A DNA stretch of 33,134 nucleotides. Source: CAG-390 sp045546615. GTDB lineage: Bacteria; Bacillota; Clostridia; Oscillospirales; CAG-272. The notes below the pieces were generated by a model that was not told where the DNA came from, ran no database searches, and saw only the letters and a program-made list of their open reading frames with translations. Positions 1 to 6,660 of this stretch are shown piece by piece (within the stretch, counting starts at the first letter, position 1; every line of letters begins with the position of its first letter). Position numbers and translations under genes: made by a program. The stretch spans positions 1-33,134 of the forward strand of contig JAZQDD010000012.1 of the NCBI GenBank assembly GCA_045546615.1, written 5' to 3'.

Positions 1-18
1 GGGTGGGATTCAGAACCC
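1..18 (-). other. tRNA-Ser T-arm-like fragment at window edge
   Basis: Read on the minus strand, these bases match the T-arm and the start of the acceptor 3' strand of the tRNA-Ser at 161-249, except for one inserted T in the T loop. The match is seen directly. The window ends before the expected acceptor and CCA sequence, and the bases on the other side do not fold as a tRNA. It could be a decayed second tRNA-Ser copy or a chance match. Confidence 0.3.
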
Positions 19-21
19 GCA

Positions 22-94
22 GTTCGCGCATAATGCGGCGGTGTGCCAAAACAAGCAGGTGCGCGAACCATATCCAAATTGCAAGCAATTTGGA
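22..94. repeat. Inverted repeats downstream of tRNA-Ser
   Basis: Two hairpins are visible. A 9-bp stem joins 22-30 (GTTCGCGCA) to 60-68, and a perfect 9-bp stem with a 4-base loop lies at 73-94 (TCCAAATTG/CAATTTGGA). No coding sequence is supported here; the short reading frame that runs through this region also runs through the tRNA. The role is unknown. Confidence 0.4.
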
Positions 95-121
95 GGGGTT
101 CTTCACCGCATAACTCAACGA

Positions 122-151
122 TAAAAACTAAACGCACCACAGGGGTGCGTT
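122..151 (-). terminator. Rho-independent terminator of tRNA-Ser
   Basis: An 8-bp stem (AACGCACC at 131-138 pairing with 144-151) with a 5-base loop is followed on the minus strand by TAGTTTTTA. It lies about 10 bases beyond the encoded CCA of the tRNA. Confidence 0.8.
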
Positions 152-160
152 CAGCTTTTA

Positions 161-249
161 TGGCGGAGCGGGTGGGATTCGAACCCACGTGCGGTTGCCC
201 GCAAACTGATTTCGAGTCAGCCCCGTTATGACCTCTTCGATACCGCTCC
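161..249 (-). tRNA. tRNA-Ser(CGA)
   Basis: The 89-base minus-strand gene folds as a class II tRNA. The acceptor stem pairs GGAGCGG with CCGCTCC, followed by discriminator G and an encoded CCA. The anticodon arm has loop CTCGAAA, so the anticodon is CGA, reading UCG serine codons. There is a long variable arm, and the T-arm is GTGGGTTCGAATCCCAC. Its first four bases also form the outer end of a large palindrome (246-287), and its first ten bases recur in both copies of the upstream repeat. Expression probably starts at the promoter near 816-844, or at an unseen promoter inside the repeats. Confidence 0.97.
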
Positions 250-287
250 ATAAATATGATGCAACAGCGTGCATCATATTTATGGAG
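246..287. repeat. 18-bp-arm palindrome at tRNA-Ser 5' end
   Basis: Bases 246-263 and 270-287 are perfect 18-bp inverted repeats (CTCCATAAATATGATGCA and its complement) around the 6-base loop ACAGCG. The left arm includes the first four bases of tRNA-Ser. The second repeat copy at 441 keeps only about 9 bp of this palindrome, because its left arm is replaced by the end of copy 1. Confidence 0.85.
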
Positions 288-440
288 ATCGGAAAGATGA
301 GGCTCGGCGAGCTTGCTCGACGAATCCTCTTCGCATACCCAGCCCGAAGCTCGACAAGCTCGCTTGTCAGGCGCAGGGCGTGGGTATCTTCGCCAAAGGC
401 GAAATACCGCTCCGTGATGCATACTGTACATTTTTAATTT
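255..440. repeat. Structured element, tandem copy 1
   Basis: First of two head-to-tail copies with a period of 186 bp. The unit is dense in hairpins: TTCGCC/GGCGAA at its right end, GACAAG/CTTGTC in the middle, a long ATACCCA...TGGGTAT pairing that encloses it, and CGAGC/GCTCG. GGAG/CTCC at the two sides could close the whole unit. It has no plausible gene. Bases 404-413 repeat the first ten bases of the adjacent tRNA-Ser. Role unknown; it may be a MITE-like repeat or a structured RNA. Confidence 0.85.
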
Positions 441-622
441 TATGATGCAACAGCGTGCATCATATTTATGGAGATCGGAAAGATGAGGCTCGGCGAGCTT
501 GCTCGACGAATCCACTTCGCATACCCAGCCCAAAGCTCGACAAGCTCGCTTGTCAGGCGCAGGGCGTGGGTATCTTCGCCAAAGGCGAAATACCGCTCCG
601 TGATGCATACTGTACATTTTTA
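441..622. repeat. Structured element, tandem copy 2
   Basis: Second copy of the 186-bp unit. By eye it differs from copy 1 at two positions (TCCACTTC for TCCTCTTC, and CCCAAAGC for CCCGAAGC), which points to recent duplication or gene conversion. Bases 590-599 again match the first ten bases of tRNA-Ser. Confidence 0.85.
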
Positions 623-808
623 GTTGCTTTGAATTTTGCACGGCTTTTGCAAGGCCGATGGTAAAATGCGTTCACTCAAAATTCAAGAAAAATGAAGCAT
701 TTGCGAGATAAACGGAGAAAAGAAGAGCTTTCGCGAGTTCAAAAGTGACGAATAAGTCTACCTTTCGAGCCAGTACATATGTTCATGGAAAGAACATTCT
801 TTTCTAAC
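623..808 (-). other. Transcribed, gene-free leader region
   Basis: No gene can be supported here. A minus-strand promoter at 816-844 would transcribe this stretch toward the repeats and tRNA-Ser. One long-range inverted repeat is visible (TGAATTTTG near 629, CAAAATTCA near 676), as is a local hairpin GGAAAGAACATTC-type segment near 785-810. I do not recognise it as SRP RNA, 6S, RNase P or tmRNA. Confidence 0.4.
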
Positions 809-815
809 GAGCAAT

Positions 816-844
816 ATTATATCACATTTAAAATAAATTTGCAA
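816..844 (-). promoter_or_regulatory. SigA-type promoter toward tRNA-Ser
   Basis: On the minus strand, TTGCAA (839-844), a 17-base spacer ending in TGA (extended -10), and TATAAT (816-821). Transcription would start near 809 and run through the tandem repeat into tRNA-Ser. Confidence 0.7.
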
Positions 845-878
845 TAGAAAAAATCAAAAATATTAAAAAAGTCAAAAT

Positions 879-919
879 CTTTTATAAAACGCCGCAGAGA
901 GACGCTTCTCTGCGGCGTT
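879..919 (-). terminator. Terminator after AIM24-family gene
   Basis: A perfect 13-bp stem (888-900 with 907-919, AACGCCGCAGAGA) with a 6-base loop is followed on the minus strand by TTTATAAAAG. It sits just after the stop codon at 927. Confidence 0.75.
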
Positions 920-926
920 CGAAGTA

Positions 927-1571
927 TTAGTCTATATCAGTCGGTGTTGTTTGGAGAATAACTTTTCCGGGGCCTTTGACAACCGTATTAAACATGCCGT
1001 CCCCCCCGAACACCGCGCTTTTTGCGTTTTGCGCGGACTCTACTTCCACGGTGCAAGTGGCATCCATGGCTGCAAGATAGCCAGAACCAACAATGATGGA
1101 CTGGCCCTCATCAAGATCGTACTCAAGTGCGTAAGAGTCGATTGCTATGAGTGCGACGCCTTTGCCCGAAAGTTTGTGCATGGTAAAACCGTCTTTTCCG
1201 AAAATTCCGGATTTTAGCTTCTTATTTAACTTTACCGAAAGCTCCACGCCTGACTCTGCGGCAATAAAAGCGCTTTTGGCGACGATGACATCACGCTTCG
1301 GCTCGATATTTAACGCCTTGATGGAGCATGGTGCGTGTGGGGAGAAAGTTATCTCGGCTGATTTGTCGACCGCGGTGTATCGATTTTCAAAAATCGGCTC
1401 TCCCGCGAATATTTTCAAAAAAGACTTTCCGATACCGCCCTTGGCTACTGTTTGGGTTTTTACGTTAGAACTCATCCAGCACATGCTGCCTTTTTTGGCA
1501 ATGACGGTCTCGCCCTTTTTTAATTCGCAAATTACAGTCGGAATTCTTTTTCCTACTATGCTATATTTCAT
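927..1571 (-). CDS. AIM24 / TIGR00266 family protein
   Basis: A 214-residue protein of the AIM24 (TIGR00266) family, a beta-rich fold whose bacterial function is unknown. Seen: an N-terminal K-KGE-VIAKKGSM-W stretch, a central Gly-rich segment (KGGIGKSFLKIFAGEP), and a C-terminal segment (GGDGMFNTVVKGPGKVILQT) matching the usual GG-G-F---v-GPG-v-lqt ending. I place the start at the ATG at 1571 because AGAGGT lies 7 bases before it; the upstream TTG at 1592 overlaps the previous gene and has no better ribosome site. It follows the PH-domain gene by 17 bases and is probably co-transcribed, so a membrane-associated role is possible but is inference. Confidence 0.85.
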   Translation of the reverse strand: MKYSIVGKRIPTVICELKKGETVIAKKGSMCWMSSNVKTQTVAKGGIGKSFLKIFAGEPIFENRYTAVDKSAEITFSPHAPCSIKALNIEPKRDVIVAKSAFIAAESGVELSVKLNKKLKSGIFGKDGFTMHKLSGKGVALIAIDSYALEYDLDEGQSIIVGSGYLAAMDATCTVEVESAQNAKSAVFGGDGMFNTVVKGPGKVILQTTPTDID

Positions 1572-1588
1572 AAGTTTTACCTCTTTGG

Positions 1589-1978
1589 TCAATCTTCGAT
1601 ATCATCGTGTTCGCTGTCGTTGTCAACAAACTCACGAATTGCCACTCTTCTCTCATTTCTTGCTTTTTCAACAAGGTCGGAGAGCATATCTTTGATCTCG
1701 CGGGAGTTTTTGATTCGCTTTATGTCAAATTCGGGGGTGGATTTGTCACCCGAGCAGCAGTGGATAGTGCCAAGCTTAAAAATGCGTTCGCCAAGCGAGC
1801 GAGACAGTGTAACGTCCGTTATTCTGTAAAGGCGTATTTCTTCCTCGGTTCTGCTCAAAAAACCGATATCGATCAAAACCTTTTCGTTAGTGATAAAATA
1901 TCTTGTGAAGGACCATGGGAGACCAAACAAGGTGCGCTTTCTGTCTTGCCAAACTACGTCGTTGCTGATTTTTTTCAT
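1589..1978 (-). CDS. PH-domain (DUF304/YdbS-like) protein
   Basis: A 129-residue protein carrying a bacterial PH domain. The visible signature is TRYFITNEKVLIDIGFLSRTEEEIRLYRITDV split over residues 25-57, followed by LGERIFKLGTI. In bPH2/DUF304 proteins this corresponds to the strand that reads T-eRl----G-l-----ei-l--I-dv. The usual transmembrane helices of YdbS are absent, so it is probably cytosolic. The C-terminus is acidic (DNDSEHDDIED). It is the first gene of a two-gene operon with the AIM24-family gene. Promoter at 2021-2049. Confidence 0.75.
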   Translation of the reverse strand: MKKISNDVVWQDRKRTLFGLPWSFTRYFITNEKVLIDIGFLSRTEEEIRLYRITDVTLSRSLGERIFKLGTIHCCSGDKSTPEFDIKRIKNSREIKDMLSDLVEKARNERRVAIREFVDNDSEHDDIED

Positions 1979-2020
1979 GTTATACCTCTTCCCAATCCCA
2001 AAGGAGTTGCTTTTTTATTA

Positions 2021-2049
2021 ATTATATCATACAAATTTAATTATTGCAA
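2021..2049 (-). promoter_or_regulatory. SigA-type promoter of PH-domain operon
   Basis: Minus strand: TTGCAA (2044-2049), a 17-base spacer ending in TGA, and TATAAT (2021-2026), about 43 bases before the ATG at 1978. Confidence 0.75.
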
Positions 2050-2090
2050 GAAGTTTTTTTTCTTTGTTGGATTTATTGATAAGAAAACTA

Positions 2091-2119
2091 TTGCCTTATT
2101 TGGTGATTTGTGGTATAAT
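2091..2119 (+). promoter_or_regulatory. SigA-type promoter of rsuA-tex operon
   Basis: TTGCCT (2091-2096), a 17-base spacer ending in TGG (extended -10), and TATAAT (2114-2119). It leaves an untranslated leader of about 80 bases before the ATG at 2205. Confidence 0.8.
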
Positions 2120-2168
2120 TATTCATGTTTTGATTGTTTGGCCCATGTATTTACCACTGCCTGCCGTG

Positions 2169-2184
2169 TCGATAATATTATCGA
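2169..2184. promoter_or_regulatory. Perfect 16-bp palindrome in the leader
   Basis: TCGATAATATTATCGA is a perfect palindrome with no loop, lying about 43 bases after the predicted start of transcription and 20 bases before the first start codon. It could be an operator for a dimeric regulator or a cruciform/hairpin; neither is proven. Confidence 0.45.
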
Positions 2185-2204
2185 ATGCGGTACGGAGGTG
2201 TGAT

Positions 2205-2300
2205 ATGCAATCAAAAGAAAAGCTGCGTGATTTTTTTGTCGGACTCGGCGTTGGGCTTTTGTTTTTTGGCAGTACGATTATTTTTATTTTGAATTCTTGA
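2205..2300 (+). CDS. 31-residue single-pass membrane peptide
   Basis: A small open reading frame with a strong ribosome site (ACGGAGGTGTGAT) before the ATG. The product starts with a charged stretch (MQSKEKLRDFF) and continues with one hydrophobic helix of about 18 residues (VGLGVGLLFFGSTIIFIL). I recognise no family. It is the first gene after the promoter and is separated from the pseudouridine synthase gene by 12 bases that contain a second CGGAGGTG site. The good ribosome site and the polar/hydrophobic layout argue that it is real, but it could also be a leader peptide. Confidence 0.55.
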   Translation: MQSKEKLRDFFVGLGVGLLFFGSTIIFILNS

Positions 2301-2312
2301 CGGAGGTGCGCG

Positions 2313-3020
2313 GTGAGACTGGATAAGTTTCTTTCAGAGGCGGGCGTTGCCACAAGAAGCGAGGCTTCGCGCGCGGCGCGCCGCGGTGAGTTGAGCGTAA
2401 ACGGTGTTTGTGTTAGCTCTGCGGCTTTGAATATCCGCGAGGAAGAAGACGCCGTGTTTTTTCGCGGTGAGCAAGTTGTTTACCGCAAGAACGTTTTTGT
2501 AATGCTCAATAAGCCCGAGGGCTATGTCAGCGCAACAGAGGACAAAAATGCCCCCGTAGTGACTTCGCTCATCGACAGCCGTGATGCAAAACGTGTTTTT
2601 CCTTGCGGAAGGCTGGACAAATACACGCTGGGGCTTATGCTTCTGACGGATGACGGGGAGCTGTCTCACCGCTTGCTGTCCCCTGCGCGCCATGTCGCAA
2701 AAAAATATTACTATCGCGTTGCACAAACGCTATCGACCGACGATGCCGAAAAACTGCGCACGGGCGTTTATATCGAGGGCGGCCATTTTTGCGCCGCGCA
2801 CGAGCTTGAGACGACCGCTGACAGGGAAGGGTATATCACGCTCACCGAGGGCAGATATCATCAGATAAAGCAGATGATGGGTGCTGTGGGGAATGAGATA
2901 ATCTATCTTGAAAGGCTGACATTCGGGCCGCTTTCACTCGACACCTCGTTAGAACGAGGAGAGTGGAGATATCTAACAAAAGACGAAGTGGCGGCGCTTT
3001 ACCGTGCCGCAGGCTTATAA
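2313..3020 (+). CDS. RsuA/RluB-family rRNA pseudouridine synthase
   Basis: A 235-residue enzyme that isomerises a specific uridine in ribosomal RNA to pseudouridine. Residues 1-48 form an S4-like RNA-binding domain (MRLDKFLSEAGVATRSEA). The catalytic domain has KPEGYVSA (67-74) and the GRLD motif at 99-102 with catalytic Asp102, followed by KYTLGLMLLTDDG, a slightly divergent version of the usual KDTEGLLLLTNDG. The late EGRYHQIKQM motif and its length fit the RsuA (16S U516) branch, but RluB cannot be excluded. GTG is chosen as start because CGGAGGTG precedes it. Second gene of a three-gene operon. Confidence 0.88.
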   Translation: MRLDKFLSEAGVATRSEASRAARRGELSVNGVCVSSAALNIREEEDAVFFRGEQVVYRKNVFVMLNKPEGYVSATEDKNAPVVTSLIDSRDAKRVFPCGRLDKYTLGLMLLTDDGELSHRLLSPARHVAKKYYYRVAQTLSTDDAEKLRTGVYIEGGHFCAAHELETTADREGYITLTEGRYHQIKQMMGAVGNEIIYLERLTFGPLSLDTSLERGEWRYLTKDEVAALYRAAGL

Positions 3021-3043
3021 ATTCTATTAGGAGACAAACGCAA

Positions 3044-5209
3044 ATGACCATCGAACAAATTCTCGCAGACGAGCTGAAACTTAAAGAGGAGCAGGTCGTC
3101 CGCACCGTCGAGCTTATCGACGAGGGTAATACCATACCCTTTATCGCCAGATACCGCAAGGAGGTCACGGGCTCACTTGATGACACTGTGCTTCGCGACC
3201 TTTATGACAGACTTAATTATCTGCGCGGAATCGAAAAACGCCGCGAGGAGGTCAAAAACCTCATCGCCGCACAGGATAAGCTCACCCCCGAACTCGTTGC
3301 CGCCATCGATGCGGCGCAGACTATGACAGAGGTCGACGATATATACCGTCCCTTCCGTCCCAAGAGAAAGACACGCGCATCCGTTGCGCGCGAAAGAGGC
3401 CTTGAACCTCTTGCCGATCTTCTGTTCGAGCAGCTTCCCGATTACGGAAAGACGATTGAAGAAGTGGCGGCTGAATATATAAATGAAGAAAAAGGCGTTG
3501 CCGATGCGGAGGCGGCTCTTGCAGGCGCACGCGATATAATCGCGGAGAACATCTCCGATAACGCCTCGTGCCGTAAATCCGTGCGTACACTAACCATGGA
3601 GTATGGTATTCTTGTTTCTAAAGATGCAGGAGAGGGCGCATCGGTTTACGAGCAGTACTATGATTTTTCCGAAAAGGTCAAAAAGATACTTCCGCACCGC
3701 GTTCTCGCTATCAACCGAGGCGAAAAAGAGGGCTTCTTGAAAGTAACGCTTGAACCCGGAAGCGAGATAGTAAAAACATATCTCTACCGCAAATTTGTAA
3801 CTGCCGGCGATAGCCCCGCGAAGGCGCACGTTGCCGCCGCAGTTGACGACAGCTATGACAGGCTTATAGCTCCGTCCGTTGAGCGAGAGATCAGAAACGA
3901 CCTTACCGACAATGCTTCCGAGGGAGCTATAAAGGTATTTGCTGACAACCTAAAGCACCTTCTTATGCAGTCCCCCCTCAAGGGCAAAACTGTAATGGGA
4001 TTTGACCCCGGCTACCGTACGGGCTGTAAGCTGGCGGTGGTAGACAAGACTGGTAAGGTTATCGATACCGCGGTTATATATCCCACAAAGCCGCAGGAGA
4101 AGATCGCTGAAAGCACGCGTATTGTCAGCGGACTTATCCGCAAGTACGGAGTCGAAGTTATTGCTATCGGTAACGGTACGGCTTCCAAGGAGAGCGAGAT
4201 ATTTATCGCAGGCTTGCTCCGCGATGCGGGCTTTAACTGCAAATATACAATGGTAAGCGAGGCAGGAGCTTCTGTTTATTCCGCATCAAAGCTTGGCGCG
4301 GAGGAGTTCCCCGATTTTGACGTAACACAGCGTTCCGCAGTGTCTATCGCGCGCCGTCTCCAGGATCCGTTGGCAGAGCTTGTAAAGATCGAGCCTAAGG
4401 CAGTCGGAGTAGGTCAGTACCAGCACGATATGAAGCCTGCAAGACTTGATGAGGCACTTACGGGTGTTGTAGAAGATTGCGTTAACTCTGTCGGTATCGA
4501 CCTTAATACCGCATCCTACTCGCTCCTTTCGTATGTTTCCGGCATAAGCAAGCCTATTGCTAAAAATATAGTCAAATACCGCGAGGATAACGGTGAGTTT
4601 GAATCTCGCGCAGAGCTTCTCAAGGTTCCGCGCCTTGGCGCAAAGGCTTATGAGCAGTGTGCTGGCTTTTTGCGTGTAGTTGGCTCTGATGAGGTTCTTG
4701 ATGCTACGGGAGTCCACCCCGAGTCTTACGGCGCGGCGCGTACTCTGCTTGGTATGTTCGACTACGACGAGAGCGAGATAAGACGAGGCGGCGTAAAGCT
4801 CCTTGGTAAGAAGGTCTCCGAAAAGGGAAAGGCGAGTATATGCGAAGAGCTTGGTATAGGTGAGCCTACGCTCAATGATATTGTAAATGAGCTTGAAAAG
4901 CCCGGACGTGATATCCGTGACGATTTTGAAGCGCCCCTTCTTCGCGATGACGTGCTTGACATCAATTCGCTCAAAGAGGGAATGATACTGACCGGTACCG
5001 TCAGAAACGTTATCGATTTTGGCGCGTTTGTCGATATCGGTGTGCATCAGGACGGACTTGTTCATATTTCAAGGATAAGCAATAAGTTTATCAAGCATCC
5101 ATCAGAGGTTCTTTCTGTTGGTGACGTAGTAAAGGTTCAGGTTCTTTCTGTCGATGTACAAAAGAAGAGAATAGCCCTTACAATGAAGATCAAAGAGGAT
5201 GCACAATAA
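3044..5209 (+). CDS. tex: Tex-family RNA-binding transcription accessory protein
   Basis: A 721-residue cytosolic protein of the Tex family, close to the usual length. In order: an N-terminal helical region with the family motif FIARYRKEVTG, a YqgF/RNase H-like domain from about residue 315 (GFDPGYRTGCKLAVVD), paired helix-hairpin-helix motifs around 480-560 (VGIDLNTAS, SYVSGI, LLKVPRLGAKAYEQ), and a C-terminal S1 RNA-binding domain from about 645 (GTVRNVIDFGAFVDIGVHQD). Tex proteins bind nucleic acids and affect transcription; the exact role in Clostridia is not settled. The start is set at 3044 because AGGAGA lies upstream; an in-frame ATG at 2963 lies inside the previous gene. Confidence 0.95.
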   Translation: MTIEQILADELKLKEEQVVRTVELIDEGNTIPFIARYRKEVTGSLDDTVLRDLYDRLNYLRGIEKRREEVKNLIAAQDKLTPELVAAIDAAQTMTEVDDIYRPFRPKRKTRASVARERGLEPLADLLFEQLPDYGKTIEEVAAEYINEEKGVADAEAALAGARDIIAENISDNASCRKSVRTLTMEYGILVSKDAGEGASVYEQYYDFSEKVKKILPHRVLAINRGEKEGFLKVTLEPGSEIVKTYLYRKFVTAGDSPAKAHVAAAVDDSYDRLIAPSVEREIRNDLTDNASEGAIKVFADNLKHLLMQSPLKGKTVMGFDPGYRTGCKLAVVDKTGKVIDTAVIYPTKPQEKIAESTRIVSGLIRKYGVEVIAIGNGTASKESEIFIAGLLRDAGFNCKYTMVSEAGASVYSASKLGAEEFPDFDVTQRSAVSIARRLQDPLAELVKIEPKAVGVGQYQHDMKPARLDEALTGVVEDCVNSVGIDLNTASYSLLSYVSGISKPIAKNIVKYREDNGEFESRAELLKVPRLGAKAYEQCAGFLRVVGSDEVLDATGVHPESYGAARTLLGMFDYDESEIRRGGVKLLGKKVSEKGKASICEELGIGEPTLNDIVNELEKPGRDIRDDFEAPLLRDDVLDINSLKEGMILTGTVRNVIDFGAFVDIGVHQDGLVHISRISNKFIKHPSEVLSVGDVVKVQVLSVDVQKKRIALTMKIKEDAQ

Positions 5210-5386
5210 CGCCGCGCGTAAATCTAATTAACCAATTTGAACAGCTTTTGAACAAAAAACGCCAAGTCACAGGGCAAAAAAATAGCGATTTGTGCAACTT
5301 ACACAAATCAAAAAGCAAAATTTTGGGGAATAAACACCTATCATTTTGCTCGAAAATTTGATACAATATATATGTTATAAAATATC

Positions 5387-5406
5387 CGTGCTGTGTACAC
5401 GGCACG
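5387..5406 (+). promoter_or_regulatory. Palindromic leader hairpin before ABC ATPase gene
   Basis: CGTGCTGTGTACACGGCACG is a 10-bp inverted repeat without a loop and with one G-T pair. It lies 30 bases before the ATG at 5436 and just upstream of the ribosome site. An AT-rich stretch at 5340-5385 probably holds the promoter, but I see no clean -35/-10 pair. It could be an operator or an mRNA-stabilising hairpin. Confidence 0.4.
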
Positions 5407-5435
5407 ACTCGTACAATCAAGGAGGAATTGATTTA

Positions 5436-6551
5436 ATGGCAAGCGTATCCCTTAAACACATTTATAAGAAATATCCCGGCGGTGTTACAGCCGTATCTGA
5501 CTTTAACCTTGAGATCAAGGATAAAGAATTTCTGGTATTTGTAGGTCCTTCCGGTTGCGGTAAGACCACTACCCTTCGTATGATCGCAGGTCTTGAGGAG
5601 ATCACCGAGGGCGAGCTTTACATAGGCGACAGACTCGTAAACGATGTAGCCCCCAAGGACAGACAGATCGCGATGGTGTTCCAGAACTACGCTCTGTATC
5701 CCCACATGACCGTGTTTGAGAATATGGCATTCGGCCTTAAGCTCAACAAGACTCCCAAGGCGGAGATCAAGAGACGCGTTGAGGAAGCAGCTCGCATCCT
5801 TGACATCAAGCACCTTCTTGACAGAAAGCCCAAGGCTCTGTCCGGTGGTCAGAAGCAGCGTGTTGCGCTCGGTCGTGCTATCGTTCGTAACCCCCTCGTA
5901 TTCCTTCTTGACGAGCCTCTCTCCAACCTTGATGCTAAACTCCGTGCATCGATGAGAACCGAGCTTACCAAGCTTCACCACAATGTTGGTACTACCTTTA
6001 TCTACGTTACTCACGACCAGGTCGAGGCAATGACCATGGCTACTCGTATCGTTGTTATGAAGGACGGTATTATTCAGCAGGTTGACACTCCTCAGAATCT
6101 TTACGATATGCCTTGCAATATGTTCGTTGCAGGATTTATCGGTACACCTCAGATGAACTTCATCAACGGTAAGCTTACCAAGAAGGGTGAGGACGTTTAC
6201 TTTGAGTTTGAGAACGAGTCTCTCAAGCTTCCCGCAGATAAGGCAACCGAACCGGCACTCAAGGAATACATCGGCAAGGAAGTTACCGCAGGTCTCCGTC
6301 CCGAGTGCATTGATGACTCTGCTTTGAGCCTTGAAAAGTATGCAACAAGCATCATTTCCGCAGACGTAGAAGTTACCGAGCTTATGGGTGCAGAGATCTA
6401 CCTCTACCTCAATGTAGGCGAGGAGACCACTCTTACCGCACGTGTATCCTCTCGTTCCACCTCTCGTGCAGGCGACAATATCAAGGTTTCCTTTGATATG
6501 AGCCGTATCCACTTCTTCGATAAGGATACCGAGAGATATATCATTCACTAA
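5436..6551 (+). CDS. Carbohydrate ABC importer ATPase (MsmK/UgpC type)
   Basis: A 371-residue ATPase of the MalK/UgpC/MsmK family that powers sugar or glycerol-phosphate importers at the inner face of the membrane. Seen: Walker A GPSGCGKT (37-44), Q-loop FQNYALYPH (82-90), signature LSGGQ (135-139), Walker B VFLLDEP (155-161), switch His in VTHDQ, and a C-terminal regulatory/TOBE region from about 235. No permease or binding-protein gene is next to it and it has its own terminator. It may therefore serve several importers, as MsmK and MsiK do; that is inference. Codon use looks more optimised than in neighbouring genes, suggesting high expression. The start has a GGAGGAATTGATTTA ribosome site. 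Confidence 0.93.
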   Translation: MASVSLKHIYKKYPGGVTAVSDFNLEIKDKEFLVFVGPSGCGKTTTLRMIAGLEEITEGELYIGDRLVNDVAPKDRQIAMVFQNYALYPHMTVFENMAFGLKLNKTPKAEIKRRVEEAARILDIKHLLDRKPKALSGGQKQRVALGRAIVRNPLVFLLDEPLSNLDAKLRASMRTELTKLHHNVGTTFIYVTHDQVEAMTMATRIVVMKDGIIQQVDTPQNLYDMPCNMFVAGFIGTPQMNFINGKLTKKGEDVYFEFENESLKLPADKATEPALKEYIGKEVTAGLRPECIDDSALSLEKYATSIISADVEVTELMGAEIYLYLNVGEETTLTARVSSRSTSRAGDNIKVSFDMSRIHFFDKDTERYIIH

Positions 6552-6560
6552 TAAAGATAT

Positions 6561-6594
6561 AAAAGGATGCCGCTATCAGCGACATCCTTTTTTG
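6561..6594 (+). terminator. Terminator after ABC ATPase gene
   Basis: The AAAGGATG...CATCCTTT stem, with GCT/AGC closing the inner loop, is followed by TTTTTTGTT. It directly abuts the next promoter. Confidence 0.85.
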
Positions 6595-6623
6595 TTGACT
6601 TTTTTGCCGTTATATAGTATAAT
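6595..6623 (+). promoter_or_regulatory. SigA-type promoter of tadA-aag
   Basis: TTGACT (6595-6600), a 17-base spacer, and TATAAT (6618-6623), 37 bases before the ATG at 6661. Confidence 0.85.
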
Positions 6624-6660
6624 TCTATATGTTGCTATTTAAAAATAATAGGATTTTATT

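Noticed and set aside
43..231. Short plus-strand reading frame over the tRNA
   Set aside because: It runs antisense through tRNA-Ser; its RVGFEPT-like peptide is the usual artefact of translating a tRNA T-arm.
255..622. Known large RNA such as SRP RNA, 6S, RNase P, tmRNA or ROOL
   Set aside because: None of the conserved motifs of the first four was found, and ROOL cannot be judged without a covariance model. The near-identical tandem copies fit a repeat element better.
5433..6548. Long minus-strand open frame (371 codons) opposite the ABC ATPase gene
   Set aside because: It has no recognisable domain or ribosome site and exists because the strong codon bias of the real gene removes stops on the opposite strand.
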